From NCBI GenBank assembly GCA_018654575.1, contig JABILI010000004.1:1-64000 (forward strand): a stretch of 64,000 bases of DNA. The letters are read 5' to 3'. Of the stretch, positions 44,699-53,690 are shown one piece after another; the first letter of the stretch is position 1, and each line of letters opens with the position of its first letter. The notes under the pieces are model-generated. The model did no database searches. It was not told the origin of the DNA and worked only from the letters and a program-made list of their open reading frames with translations. Position numbers and translations under genes: made by a program. This DNA is from Porticoccaceae bacterium (GTDB lineage Bacteria > Pseudomonadota > Gammaproteobacteria > Pseudomonadales > Porticoccaceae).

Positions 44699-46675
44699 AT
44701 GAAATTCTCATCATCGCAATTATTCTTAATCACGTTTCTTCTTTTTACAGGAAGTGTTATTTCAGTTAGAGCAACGGAGATTGAAGAAATATTAGTTAAA
44801 GAAACGGGTATTGAAGAGACGATCCCCCTGGATTTAAGTAAATACGGTAATCGTGTTGAAATAATCACCAGCCAGGAGATCGAGGAACATGGATTCAACG
44901 ATATTGCACAAACGGTACAGATGCTGGTACCGGGTTTATATATTGCGCCAAAGAATGGCCCCTTTGATTATTTCAATGGTTCACTGCAGGGCTCACGAAG
45001 CCAGGATATTCTGTGGTTAGTGGACGGTGTGCGAATTAGTAACCGGCTTTATAATACGACTATGCCACTTGATACTATCCCGGCGCATATGGTGGAACGT
45101 ATTGAAGTACTCAAGGGCGGACAGGGGATCTTCTACGGCACACAATCGGTGAGTGGTGTGGTAAACATCGTGACGAAATCTTTTCGAAGTGAAACCGATG
45201 GGGCGATTTCTGCAGGGGCACACAGTAATGAAGGTTACAACGTCAACGGCCAATTACGAGGGAGTATAGGCAATCATGAGTATGTATTCTATGCATCGAG
45301 AGATGAGGCAGACGGTTTCCAGGCCTTTAGTGATAGCGATACCGAAGCCAGTGCTACCGACAGGAAACGAGGATATGTAGTCAATAATGTTGGTCTGAAA
45401 TACGCCTATAATTTTAGTGATGCTTCGCATGTCATGTTGCATTACCAGTACACTGATAATAAGGTTGATTTTGCCAGACCCACCGATGTTGCGGAGGCCT
45501 TTAACGAGCGTAGCGAAGATTTATTCTCTATAAAGTGGGATCATCAGTTCTCTGAAAATATCTCACTGTTTGTAAAAGGCTACTATCATAACTGGAGCAG
45601 TGACTGGACAGAGCGCCACAACGATTTGACTAATCCCGGCAGTATCATAAATATCAGTGATAAAGAGTTTTGGGGGTATGAAGATTATGGCGTGAATACC
45701 ATGGGTAAATTTAATTTGCACAAGGGTATGGAATATGTGTTGGGCTATGATCACCAAAGTTTTTCGGGACGTGATGACGTCCTACTGATTGCGGACCAGT
45801 CTGAACAGGTTGGCGCCGTTTACTTCCAGGCCAGGACCACAAGTGCCTGGTTTGAAAATACCTCGCTAGCATTTGGCGTCAGGCACAATGAACAATCCGA
45901 TGCCGGCGGCACCACTGTCTGGAACTTCAGTGGTAAACATGAATTCAACGATAGCGTTTTTATGCGTGGCAACATCGGCACGGCTTTCCGTCTTCCCGAT
46001 GCATGGCAATTGTTTGGTAACGACCCCTGTTGCACACAAGGTAACCCGGCACTGGAAGGTGAAGAAAGCGTCAATGTCAACGTCGCGCTGGGCGGTCAAT
46101 TAGATAACATCGCAAATGGCTTGAGCTGGGAGCTTATTGGATTTCATCGTGCCGTTGATAATCTGATTGGCAGCGCCAACCGCATTAGAATAAACAGTAC
46201 CAACAAAGTGGAAATGATCGGTGGCGAACTCATCGCCTCATTGGCCATTAATCCGGAATGGCAAACCAATCTGGATTTTGTCTACACCGACGCCGAGGCG
46301 AACGGCAGCGACCAGCAAATTGTCGATATCCCCAGGACGACAGTAAAATGGAATCTGAATTACCAGCCACAGCAATACCCCCTGGGCCTGTCATTATCAC
46401 TAATACACGTAGGAGACGTCTTTTCCGATGTCGGTGGTTTCTTTGCCACGGGCGAGAATGCGGAACACGGTGATTACACAGTGGTTGATCTGTCCGGTTA
46501 TTATCAACTTGGGCAGGATGGAAAACACCGCCTTGGATTCCGGGCGGAAAACCTATTGGATGAAAACTATAACACCTCTATTCGTACGGCCACCCGTGAC
46601 AACGGCACAGCTTATCTGTATGGAAATCGTGGTGTCCCTATGAGTTTTCACTTGAATTACACCTATCGTTTCTAA
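44699..46675 (+). CDS. TonB-dependent outer-membrane receptor
   Basis: Outer-membrane receptor of 658 residues for energised uptake. Signal peptide (about 1-25), a TonB-box-like EIEEILV, a plug domain (about 45-160 with GSRSQDILWLVDGVRI and VERIEVLKGGQGIFYGTQSVSGVVNIVT), then a 22-strand-type barrel ending NYTYRF. AAGGTG precedes the ATG. The next gene, a PepSY membrane protein, often accompanies siderophore or metal-chelate receptors, so iron or another metal complex is the likely cargo, but no ligand can be read. It is the main cargo of the ssrA element. Confidence 0.92.
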   Translation: MKFSSSQLFLITFLLFTGSVISVRATEIEEILVKETGIEETIPLDLSKYGNRVEIITSQEIEEHGFNDIAQTVQMLVPGLYIAPKNGPFDYFNGSLQGSRSQDILWLVDGVRISNRLYNTTMPLDTIPAHMVERIEVLKGGQGIFYGTQSVSGVVNIVTKSFRSETDGAISAGAHSNEGYNVNGQLRGSIGNHEYVFYASRDEADGFQAFSDSDTEASATDRKRGYVVNNVGLKYAYNFSDASHVMLHYQYTDNKVDFARPTDVAEAFNERSEDLFSIKWDHQFSENISLFVKGYYHNWSSDWTERHNDLTNPGSIINISDKEFWGYEDYGVNTMGKFNLHKGMEYVLGYDHQSFSGRDDVLLIADQSEQVGAVYFQARTTSAWFENTSLAFGVRHNEQSDAGGTTVWNFSGKHEFNDSVFMRGNIGTAFRLPDAWQLFGNDPCCTQGNPALEGEESVNVNVALGGQLDNIANGLSWELIGFHRAVDNLIGSANRIRINSTNKVEMIGGELIASLAINPEWQTNLDFVYTDAEANGSDQQIVDIPRTTVKWNLNYQPQQYPLGLSLSLIHVGDVFSDVGGFFATGENAEHGDYTVVDLSGYYQLGQDGKHRLGFRAENLLDENYNTSIRTATRDNGTAYLYGNRGVPMSFHLNYTYRF

Positions 46676-46757
46676 TCAGCCGGCAGTAGGGTAGTGCACG
46701 CGAGCTTGTACTATAATAGGCAGATTCCTTATCTGTTTCCTTTTAATATAATTAGCC

Positions 46758-48188
46758 ATGTTCAAGACACTTGTCCTCATACATCGTTATATCGGTATTG
46801 CCATTGGCTTGCTCATGGTGCTCTGGTGCGTGTCCGGTATTGTTATGATGTATGTGCAGTATCCTTCGCTTGATCAGAATATGCGTCGACAGGGGCTACC
46901 ACCACTTGATCTAACTGATTGTTGTCAACTGCCAGCGGATGACACCAATGATCAAACGGTCGACTATCTTGAAATTGAAATGCTGGCTAACACCCCCATC
47001 CTCCGTCTGGGCTGGTTACCAGATGATGAATTGAGCATTAACCTGCGTAGTGGCGAATGGCTCTATGAGACCTCTGAACAGCAAGCGCAGAAAATTGCTG
47101 ATTCATTTAATCACCATGCCGGTTATCCGGGTAAGCCAGTCTATCTTGGACCAGTTGAAAAAGATCAATGGACCATTCAGGTAAAATATTCTTCCCATGC
47201 ACCTATGTATCATTTCGCTCTAAACGATCCCGATAACACAGAGCTGTATATCTCTAGCACGACCGGTGAAGTGGTGCTGGTAACGACAGCCCATCAACGC
47301 ATCTGGAACTGGTTTGGTTCCGTACCCCATTGGCTTTACTTTACAACACTTCGTGAGGACATCAGATTATGGAGCAATACCGTCATCGTCCTGTCCCTTA
47401 TCGGTACATTTTTAACACTTATTGGTATCTACATTGGTATCACGAAGTTCCGCTTCAAAGCAAAAGCACAGGTACGGACGCCCTACAAAGGTTGGGCCTA
47501 CTGGCACCACATCATCGGCCTCGTCTTTGGATTATTCGTTCTGACCTGGGTCATCAGCGGCTTTTTTTCCATGGCGCCTTTTGGATTTCTGACAGGTGCA
47601 TCACATCAGGAAGAAGCGATACGGCTACGGGGTGAACCCATGAGTTGGAATCAGGTAGAAGACATAGTGACAGGTTTATCCTCTCAACAATTTCCAGGCG
47701 ATGTAAAAATACTAGAAGTAAACACCCTGCTCGGTAAACCGGCCTTGGTGACCTATAACTCAAAAAATGAATCCAGTCGTATTAATCTGGAAACAATGGA
47801 GCCAGATTTGATTGATGAAAAGTTATGGACAAAAATTACAGCGAGTGTTGGAACTGATACACAGATCTTACAAAGCGGATGGTTGAACGAGGGTGACAGC
47901 TATTACTATGAGCATCACAATCAAAGACGATTCCCCGTGTATCGTATTATCGTCGACGATGCCGGTGAGACACATTACTACCTTGATGCAGTCAGTGGCA
48001 GGATGCTTGACAAAATGGATGGTAATCGACAATGGTACCGCTGGTTGTTCAATGCCCTGCACAGCTGGAATTTCACAGCACTGTTTCGTACAAGACCTTT
48101 CTGGGATGGTTTGATGTTGCTGTTGTTATGTGGTGCAACCACAGTATGTATGACAGGTTTCTACATGGGTGTCAGAAGATACCTATAA
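46758..48188 (+). CDS. PepSY-domain inner-membrane protein
   Basis: Inner-membrane protein of 476 residues in the PepSY-TM family. Four membrane helices are visible: about 9-33 (HRYIGIAIGLLMVLWCVSGI), 205-230, 252-275 (WHHIIGLVFGLFVLTWVISG) and 445-470. The periplasmic parts hold PepSY-like repeats. Histidines at helix ends (HR, WHH, HSW) could bind haem. Family members next to TonB receptors are thought to reduce or process ferric chelates. It follows the receptor by 83 bases and its stop overlaps the next start by one base. Confidence 0.87.
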   Translation: MFKTLVLIHRYIGIAIGLLMVLWCVSGIVMMYVQYPSLDQNMRRQGLPPLDLTDCCQLPADDTNDQTVDYLEIEMLANTPILRLGWLPDDELSINLRSGEWLYETSEQQAQKIADSFNHHAGYPGKPVYLGPVEKDQWTIQVKYSSHAPMYHFALNDPDNTELYISSTTGEVVLVTTAHQRIWNWFGSVPHWLYFTTLREDIRLWSNTVIVLSLIGTFLTLIGIYIGITKFRFKAKAQVRTPYKGWAYWHHIIGLVFGLFVLTWVISGFFSMAPFGFLTGASHQEEAIRLRGEPMSWNQVEDIVTGLSSQQFPGDVKILEVNTLLGKPALVTYNSKNESSRINLETMEPDLIDEKLWTKITASVGTDTQILQSGWLNEGDSYYYEHHNQRRFPVYRIIVDDAGETHYYLDAVSGRMLDKMDGNRQWYRWLFNALHSWNFTALFRTRPFWDGLMLLLLCGATTVCMTGFYMGVRRYL

Positions 48189-48688
48189 TGAATATTATTG
48201 AGCGGCATACTCATTATATATACGCATTTCCCGGATATTCTCAGCCCTTGAAGAAGAACCTCGGTGACAATACTGTCGTAATATTCGCAAATGTTGGTTC
48301 AAGCGATCCACTTGGCATCAACTATGACAATGTTTGGGAGTCAAATGGCGACCTCAGCTGGATCGGCAAGACCAGATCGAAGTTGACTGATAAAGTTATT
48401 CAAGAAATGTTGATTGAAGAATGTAAGGTCTTGGTATTCACAAGATCGGGAAAGCGAGATCCGTGGTTCTATAACGGCATCGCGACCCCGGTAGATATTC
48501 AGGATGAAACACCAGTAATTATTCGTTGGTCTTTCGAAGAGAGAGCTATTAGAGCAAGGGCAGAATATCAAGGATCCGCTCTACAGAGCAGCGAAGACAA
48601 TACCTACAACCTCCTATACGTGGCATCTGCAACCAACCTGGGAACCTCTGAAGAACTAGATGTCAGGAAAATTGAACACAAACTCTAA
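48188..48688 (+). CDS. unknown protein, possible SRA-like or DUF3427-like fold
   Basis: Protein of 166 residues starting at an ATG overlapping the PepSY stop (TAATG), so probably coupled. I do not firmly recognise it. The pattern NYDNVWESNGDLSWIGKT followed by a strand pair VLVFTRSGKRDPWFYNG and a final IIRWSFE recalls SRA-like or DUF3427 domains that read modified DNA, often found in restriction proteins. No signal peptide. Why such a protein follows an uptake pair is unclear; it may be an independent cargo gene. A longer upstream frame lies within the PepSY gene and is unlikely. Confidence 0.6.
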   Translation: MNIIERHTHYIYAFPGYSQPLKKNLGDNTVVIFANVGSSDPLGINYDNVWESNGDLSWIGKTRSKLTDKVIQEMLIEECKVLVFTRSGKRDPWFYNGIATPVDIQDETPVIIRWSFEERAIRARAEYQGSALQSSEDNTYNLLYVASATNLGTSEELDVRKIEHKL

Positions 48689-48721
48689 CTTAACCATTGG
48701 TCTCGTTATTGGGGGCAGGTC

Positions 48722-49756
48722 ATGAACAAGCTATCTATTTCGCTTTTTGTAATATTACTAATTGTATGCCTAACTGGTTATTACTACTGGACAACCACAC
48801 CAGAATACTCGCTGAAACAAATTGCAACCGCGATCGAACAACATGATGTCGATACATTTGAAAAGCACGTCGATATCGAAAATTTTGTCGAGAGTGCAAT
48901 TGACCAATTTATGCTAGAGCAACTGTCTTCGGTCACTGATGCAAAAAGTAGTGGTTGGGAAAGTTTAGGAGCTGCGTTCGGTGCCGGTTTGATTGAAATG
49001 ATGAAACCAAAACTCGTTAGTTATGCCAAAAAGTCAATTATTCATTATGTTGAAACGGGAAATATTGATGATGATATTAATGTTAAGGAAGATGAAATAA
49101 CTATCGCAACCTTGACTAGCAGTATTGGTTTGGCCGATAAAAATAATTTAAATTTCAAAATAACCAAGAATGGCAAAGTAGCCATATTGAAAATACCTTA
49201 CCATAATGACGAGATTCAGACGGATATGGTAATCCAGATCACCATGCGAGACAAAGGTGGGTATTGGAGAATTATTGAAATCAAAAACTTGCAAGATATG
49301 CTCGCTCAAATCGAGTCGACTAAAGAGCAGCAATTGCTCGCTGCAAACCAGCCTATAAAAGACAAAATAGAAAAAACGATTACAGTACTGCAATTGCAAA
49401 AAACAAGTGTTGGCAAAAAATCTTGGGAAGAAAAAGTCCGTATTAGTATGGCGATTCGAAATGACCACTTACGTAACATTGTAGAAGTAAGCGGCGAGAT
49501 CGTGATTAAAGATAAAAGTGGTGAAGTAATAAAGTCATTACCTGTTACCGTTGAGACACCGATAAAAATTGGAACCGCTGAAATATTGAATTGGGAGATT
49601 GATATCAATCAGTTTAAAAGTGATGATGTCAAATTGTACAAGTTATCCAATAACGAAGTTGATATCGATTTTACAGCATCAAGAATTAAACTTGATAATG
49701 GTAATGAAATTAAACTATTTTCTGATTGGAACGAAATGAAATCCTATCAATTATAG
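48722..49756 (+). CDS. DUF2939-like membrane-anchored protein
   Basis: Protein of 344 residues with one N-terminal membrane helix (about 5-24, LFVILLIVCLTGYYYW) and a large outer domain. The segment YSLKQIATAIEQHDVDTFEKHVD matches the start of DUF2939, a family of unknown function; the C-terminal 120 residues look like a separate beta-rich domain (VRISMAIRNDHLRNIVEV). A GGGGGCAGG-like site precedes the ATG. It is the last intact gene of the element operon. Function unknown. Confidence 0.7.
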   Translation: MNKLSISLFVILLIVCLTGYYYWTTTPEYSLKQIATAIEQHDVDTFEKHVDIENFVESAIDQFMLEQLSSVTDAKSSGWESLGAAFGAGLIEMMKPKLVSYAKKSIIHYVETGNIDDDINVKEDEITIATLTSSIGLADKNNLNFKITKNGKVAILKIPYHNDEIQTDMVIQITMRDKGGYWRIIEIKNLQDMLAQIESTKEQQLLAANQPIKDKIEKTITVLQLQKTSVGKKSWEEKVRISMAIRNDHLRNIVEVSGEIVIKDKSGEVIKSLPVTVETPIKIGTAEILNWEIDINQFKSDDVKLYKLSNNEVDIDFTASRIKLDNGNEIKLFSDWNEMKSYQL

Positions 49757-50224
49757 GGGGATTTCGTTAGGAAAAGTTATTTTATTTGCTAGTTGAACAC
49801 TAGGAGATTAAAAAGAATCACTTATTGTGATTGGGTATTAAAAAGCACCGTTGATAAAATGACGGATGGCAAAATTATAGAAGCCTATACCCAATCATCT
49901 GATACATCTTCACTCTAGTATCAAAGGTTGTTGATTTGCATGCTCGTTTGACCCACTTATGATGGCACAAAGAACTGCTTATCTTTTCCTGTCTCCCAAA
50001 CATTAATCGTTTGCCAAAAACTCGGCCAAGGTCCGCGGTCAGAGCGATGCCGCCGTGTTTTAGGCTCCAAAATTCAGCCAAGCCAGGGCATTCGCGGCCG
50101 TCTGCGGCACGGGCCCCTAGAAAAAACAAGACTAGGCCAGCTAAAACTATTGTTGGTACTTCTGTTGGTACTTTTCTAGACAGATAGATAAAGGTATAGA
50201 TATATAAAGGGTCTTAGAGGCCTC
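49757..50224. other. right-end debris of the element
   Basis: 468 bases with no convincing gene. A minus-strand frame at 49875-50129 has no recognisable domain. A GATTGGGTAT/ATACCCAATC pair (about 49829 and 49889) is inverted over 50 bases. Two TGTTGGTAC words lie close to the right repeat. Confidence 0.5.
50151..50171. repeat. right pair of TGTTGGTAC words
   Basis: TGTTGGTAC occurs at 50151-50159 and 50163-50171, matching 43298-43306 exactly, about 55-75 bases inside the right repeat. Candidate arm-type integrase sites. Confidence 0.6.
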
Positions 50225-50249
50225 TTCGATTCCCGCCGCCTCCACCAAA
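50225..50249 (+). repeat. right attachment repeat
   Basis: Copy of the ssrA 3' end (TTC(G)ATTCCC...CCACCAAA), 24 of 25 bases identical to 43151-43175. The 5' half of the T-stem is missing, so it is not a second tmRNA or a tRNA. Confidence 0.9.
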
Positions 50250-50258
50250 AAAAGATAG

Positions 50259-50282
50259 CCCCTTGTTATCCAAGGGGTTTTT
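50259..50282 (+). terminator. putative original ssrA terminator, now displaced
   Basis: Seven-base-pair stem CCCCTTG/CAAGGGG, loop TTATC, followed by TTTTT. It begins ten bases after the right repeat, the place expected for the ssrA terminator before insertion. Confidence 0.8.
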
Positions 50283-50340
50283 CTTTATCTAGCTTTCAAT
50301 TGAATACACTTTCTCAGAGAGTGATACAGCTATTAGTTTT

Positions 50341-50493
50341 CTATTGGTCAAATTTTGGGAGTTTTGCGAACAAAGTAGCCGATACGATCATAAAGGCTGC
50401 CGCTGTGAACAAAGATGCGGTATAAGAGCCAGTCGCGTCACGAATCGCACCGAGGATTACTGGACTAAGGCCCGATGCCGCATCAGCTAAACT
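50341..50493 (-). pseudogene. C-terminal fragment of an MFS transporter
   Basis: Directly after the esterase stop, in the same frame, 50 codons read SLADAASGLSPVILGAIRDA, then a helix-like stretch ending LFAKLPKFDQ-stop. This resembles the last one to two helices of an MFS permease. No start codon or upstream part exists. A deletion seems to have joined the esterase end to this tail, next to the element border. Confidence 0.7.
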
Positions 50494-51432
50494 TTACTTT
50501 TGGGTGAATTTTCGTAATGTTTTGGCAACCGCTGAAATAGCTTCTTTACCCTCATCAAGCACACCTGCTAAGGATACAAATGGATGGAACATTCCTGGAT
50601 ATTCTTGCAGGCTGACATCAATACCACTGGCCGTCAGGCGGTTGGCGTAGGCCACGCCCTCATCTCTTAATGTATCGTAGCCTGCAACTATAATTAATGT
50701 TGGTGGTAAGTGCGTCAGCTCTTTTGCTATAAGCGGAGCGTAACGAAAGTCTTCGCGATTTTTGTCTGAGACAATGTAGCTTTCATGAAACCAAAGCACT
50801 GTATCTCGCTCCAAAAAATAGCCTTTTGCAAAGGCAAGGTGCGACGAAGAATCCGCATGAGATGCTGTGGCTGGGTAGATCAACACTTGGCATTTGATAT
50901 TGGATATGCCCTGGTCTCTTGCCAGTATTGTGACCACGGCAGCTAAACTTCCTCCAGCACTGTCGCCACTGATAGCGATATTATTTTTATCCCCACCAAA
51001 AGTTTCAGCTTGCTGTAGCACCCACAACAAAGCGGTATAGGCATCATCTATTGCCGCTGGAAATTTATGCTCTGGCGCTAGACGGTAATCCACCGATACG
51101 ATGATACAGTCAGACTGCACACAGATTTGCCTACACAATGTGTCGTAGCCGTCTAGGGTGCCAATTACCATTCCCCCACCGTGATAAAAAATACATACAG
51201 GTAAGAGTGCCTGTGACTGCTTAGGCGAGTAAATACGTATTGGAATCGATAAGTTGTTTTGTTCAACAACGCGGTTTTCTACTGAAAAGACATCGACCCA
51301 CTGGGACGCGAAATATTTCGGCCTTGCAGCATAGGCTTCCCGTGCTTTCTCTGCCCCTAAAGCGCGCATAGGGGTTCTGTCTGAGGCGTTAATAATATCA
51401 AGGAATGCTTTGGCTTGCGGATGTAAGGGCAT
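50494..51432 (-). CDS. HSL-type alpha/beta-hydrolase (esterase)
   Basis: Carboxylesterase of 312 residues in the hormone-sensitive lipase family. The oxyanion motif HGGG is at 84-87, the nucleophile Ser158 in GDSAGGS, the acid in VAGYDTLRDEG and the base in GMFHPFVS. No signal peptide, so it is cytoplasmic. It could open an ester or lactone in the pathway. It is 16 bases downstream of an MFS gene in the minus arm of the catabolic cluster. Confidence 0.9.
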   Translation of the reverse strand: MPLHPQAKAFLDIINASDRTPMRALGAEKAREAYAARPKYFASQWVDVFSVENRVVEQNNLSIPIRIYSPKQSQALLPVCIFYHGGGMVIGTLDGYDTLCRQICVQSDCIIVSVDYRLAPEHKFPAAIDDAYTALLWVLQQAETFGGDKNNIAISGDSAGGSLAAVVTILARDQGISNIKCQVLIYPATASHADSSSHLAFAKGYFLERDTVLWFHESYIVSDKNREDFRYAPLIAKELTHLPPTLIIVAGYDTLRDEGVAYANRLTASGIDVSLQEYPGMFHPFVSLAGVLDEGKEAISAVAKTLRKFTQK

Positions 51433-51448
51433 GTTATATGTCTCTTGC

Positions 51449-52810
51449 TTAAGGACTAGTTAGTTCGGTGGGTTTCTGCTTGAGAGTACGCAGTTGTCGC
51501 ATTGCGTAAATCGACAATAACAGACCGATGGTGCAGGCGAAAATACCGACAATGGCCATTGAATAACGCAAGTCTGCTGGATCACGAAAAACATAATCGG
51601 TTAACACCGCCACAAGCGTTGGCCCTACGCCTAATCCTAGAATGTTGAGAGTAAATAGATAAAGGGCTGCTGCCTGTGCCCGCAGACGGTTAGGGGTAAT
51701 GTCATGAACTACCGCCATGGCAATCCCTAGAGGCAAACCATGGATAAATTTAATCACCGCGACAAGTCCCAGGGATACCCATGGGTTGTCTACCAGAGTC
51801 ACGGTGGCGGCAGGGATCAGCAGTGCCGCAAAAGCGATCACAGTTATGCGAACATGGGCTAAACCATCACCGCGACTCGCCCTAGCACTGGCTATTAGGC
51901 CGCCAGAAATTATCCCGGCTGGGGCGAATATCAAAACCACAGTGCCATAATATTTGCTCACTTGGAGCGTATCCCAGCCGTAGGTTCGAATAAAGAACGA
52001 CGGTGTCCATGCCGTCAGTGAATAAGAGTAGAGCGCGCCAAAGGCCATCGCTAGATAAAAACTCAGGTAAAAACCCTTGCGTTGTCTAAACCAATGCATA
52101 GCCTCGCCCATGGGTATGGTTTTTGGCGCACCTGACACTAGTCCTTGCCTAGCAGGCTCACGCAGTGCCATGACCAAAAAGAAGAACAGCAGGCCTGGGG
52201 AGCCTACGGCGATAAATGTTAATTGCCAACCGCGTAATTCGCCTACCCATGGGAGGGTGACTGTGCCTACATTGTCAAAAAACTCGATTACCTGTCCGCC
52301 CAGCAACATGGCTACACCCACACCTAGATAGATCCCCATGGTGTATACGCTCATGGCTTTGGCGCGCTTTTCCTCAGGAAAAGAATCAGAAATAAGTGAG
52401 TATGCAGCAGGTGACAGTGCTGCCTCGCCAGCCCCAACACCAATTCTTGCGGCAAATAAATGGCCAAAGTTTTTCGCCAAACCACAGGCCACTGTCATTG
52501 CACTCCAAAAAAGAACGCCCACCGCAATAATTGAACGCCGGCTTTTACTGTCAGCTAGGCGCGCAATTGGGATGCCCAGAAAAGTGTAAAAAACGGCAAA
52601 TGCCAAACCATATAAAAGGCTGATTTGTGTGTCGTTCAATAATAGGTCGCGCTTGATAGGTTCTATCAAAAGGACAATGACCGTGCGATCAAGAAATGAA
52701 AACATATAAAGCAGCATAAGCAGCAGAGTCATATACCAAGCATAAACAGGGCTGGGTCTCTCTGGTGTTACAACTGGGCTAGTGGTTTCTGGCATTGGTT
52801 CAACGTTCAT
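51449..52810 (-). CDS. MFS transporter, Spinster-like
   Basis: Twelve-helix permease of 453 residues with LLLYMFSFLDRTVIVLLIEP in helix 1 and the MFS loop GIPIARLADSKSRR. It is clearly paralogous to the permease at 61463-62878 (shared FLDR, LIEPIxRDL, GVGEAxLSPAxYSL, GIYLGxG). This subgroup is common in marine and sphingomonad catabolic clusters for hydrophobic substrates. Substrate unknown; uptake of the cluster's starting compound is the simplest idea. Confidence 0.9.
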   Translation of the reverse strand: MNVEPMPETTSPVVTPERPSPVYAWYMTLLLMLLYMFSFLDRTVIVLLIEPIKRDLLLNDTQISLLYGLAFAVFYTFLGIPIARLADSKSRRSIIAVGVLFWSAMTVACGLAKNFGHLFAARIGVGAGEAALSPAAYSLISDSFPEEKRAKAMSVYTMGIYLGVGVAMLLGGQVIEFFDNVGTVTLPWVGELRGWQLTFIAVGSPGLLFFFLVMALREPARQGLVSGAPKTIPMGEAMHWFRQRKGFYLSFYLAMAFGALYSYSLTAWTPSFFIRTYGWDTLQVSKYYGTVVLIFAPAGIISGGLIASARASRGDGLAHVRITVIAFAALLIPAATVTLVDNPWVSLGLVAVIKFIHGLPLGIAMAVVHDITPNRLRAQAAALYLFTLNILGLGVGPTLVAVLTDYVFRDPADLRYSMAIVGIFACTIGLLLSIYAMRQLRTLKQKPTELTSP

Positions 52811-52931
52811 TTTTATGACCTTTTTTATTGTACTTAATAGATCAAAGAGAAAACAATAAGAGTGTTACTATCTTGTCCTACATAGTTGTAGCGTTGGTTA
52901 GTGGATCAGAACTACGCTATAGGCAAGGGTA

Positions 52932-53690
52932 TTAGCCTGCAGTCCAGCCTCCGTCCACAAGTATGTGGGTGCCGGTGACCAGAGATGATGCAGCCGATGC
53001 CAAATAGAGGGCCGCACCCATTATGTCTTCCACCTCGCCCACACGGCTAAGCTTGATCTTGTCTTGGATCCATTTCAAACCTTCGGGATTATCTAATGTG
53101 GCTTGAGACAGGGGTGTACGAATAAAGGTCGGGCAGATGGTATTGATGCGGATACCCAATGGACCCCATTCAATAGCCATACTTTTGACCATGCCTTCCA
53201 GGGCATGCTTGGATGCGCAATAAACGCTGCGATGAGTGCCGCCAATGTGGCCCATTTGTGATGAAATATGAATGATTGATCCATCGATCTTAGCCGCTTT
53301 CATTAACTGTGCGGCGTAAATTGACAAGAAATAGGCTGACCGCAGATTAACGTCCATGACACTGTCAAAGTCCTCTGCTGAGGTTTCAAGAGCCGGCTTT
53401 TGCCGCGCCATTCCTGCGGAATTTATGACGATATCAAATGGCTGCTGCAGCGCAGTTTTCAATGCACCAAGATCCGTTTGATCTAGGGTTAATGCCTGTG
53501 CGTCTAATCCCTTTGCTGTTATTGCATCAACGGTTTGATTCAAACGGTCTGCACTGCGCGCAGCACAGACAACCGATGCACCTGCCTCTGCCATAGTCAC
53601 GGCACAGGCTTGACCGATCCCAGAGGATGCGCCGGTCACTAAGGCACGCTTGCCCTGTAGGGAGAAAGATGGGGTAGAGGGCAATATCAT
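52932..53690 (-). CDS. short-chain dehydrogenase/reductase
   Basis: Classical SDR of about 252 residues. Cofactor motif TGASSGIGQ at the N-terminus, NSAG near 90, catalytic Ser in HISSQMG and YCASK (Tyr and Lys), and the C-terminal VTGTHILVDGGW. The ATG at 53690 has GGAG seven bases upstream; a longer frame starting six codons earlier lacks a site. NAD(P)-linked oxidation of a secondary alcohol or reduction of a ketone in the pathway is likely. Confidence 0.92.
   Translation of the reverse strand: MILPSTPSFSLQGKRALVTGASSGIGQACAVTMAEAGASVVCAARSADRLNQTVDAITAKGLDAQALTLDQTDLGALKTALQQPFDIVINSAGMARQKPALETSAEDFDSVMDVNLRSAYFLSIYAAQLMKAAKIDGSIIHISSQMGHIGGTHRSVYCASKHALEGMVKSMAIEWGPLGIRINTICPTFIRTPLSQATLDNPEGLKWIQDKIKLSRVGEVEDIMGAALYLASAASSLVTGTHILVDGGWTAG

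Larger units (their letters stand above)
43155..50249. mobile_element. decayed integrative element at the ssrA 3' end
   Basis: The element lies between two direct copies of the ssrA 3' end, as made by tyrosine integrases that use tRNA or tmRNA genes as attachment sites. An integrase gene reads away from ssrA at the left end but keeps only its N-terminal domain. Repeated TGTTGGTA words flank both ends. Cargo is a TonB receptor, PepSY protein and two unknowns; the rest is gene debris. Size is about 7.1 kb. It can hardly move by itself. Confidence 0.85.

Noticed and set aside
48032-48187. A 52-codon N-terminal extension of the unknown protein after PepSY
   Set aside because: It lies inside the PepSY gene in another frame; the ATG overlapping the PepSY stop gives the sensible start.
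49829-49898. GATTGGGTAT/ATACCCAATC pair as a transposon end
   Set aside because: Only ten bases over a 50-base spacer, with no transposase or target duplication nearby.
49875-50129. An 84-codon minus-strand ORF in the right-end debris
   Set aside because: No signal, domain or ribosome site was recognised, and it lies in decayed sequence; kept only as intergenic debris.
50225-50249. A tRNA or second tmRNA at the right end of the element
   Set aside because: Only the last 25 bases match; the 5' T-stem strand and all other parts are missing, so it is an attachment-site duplicate.
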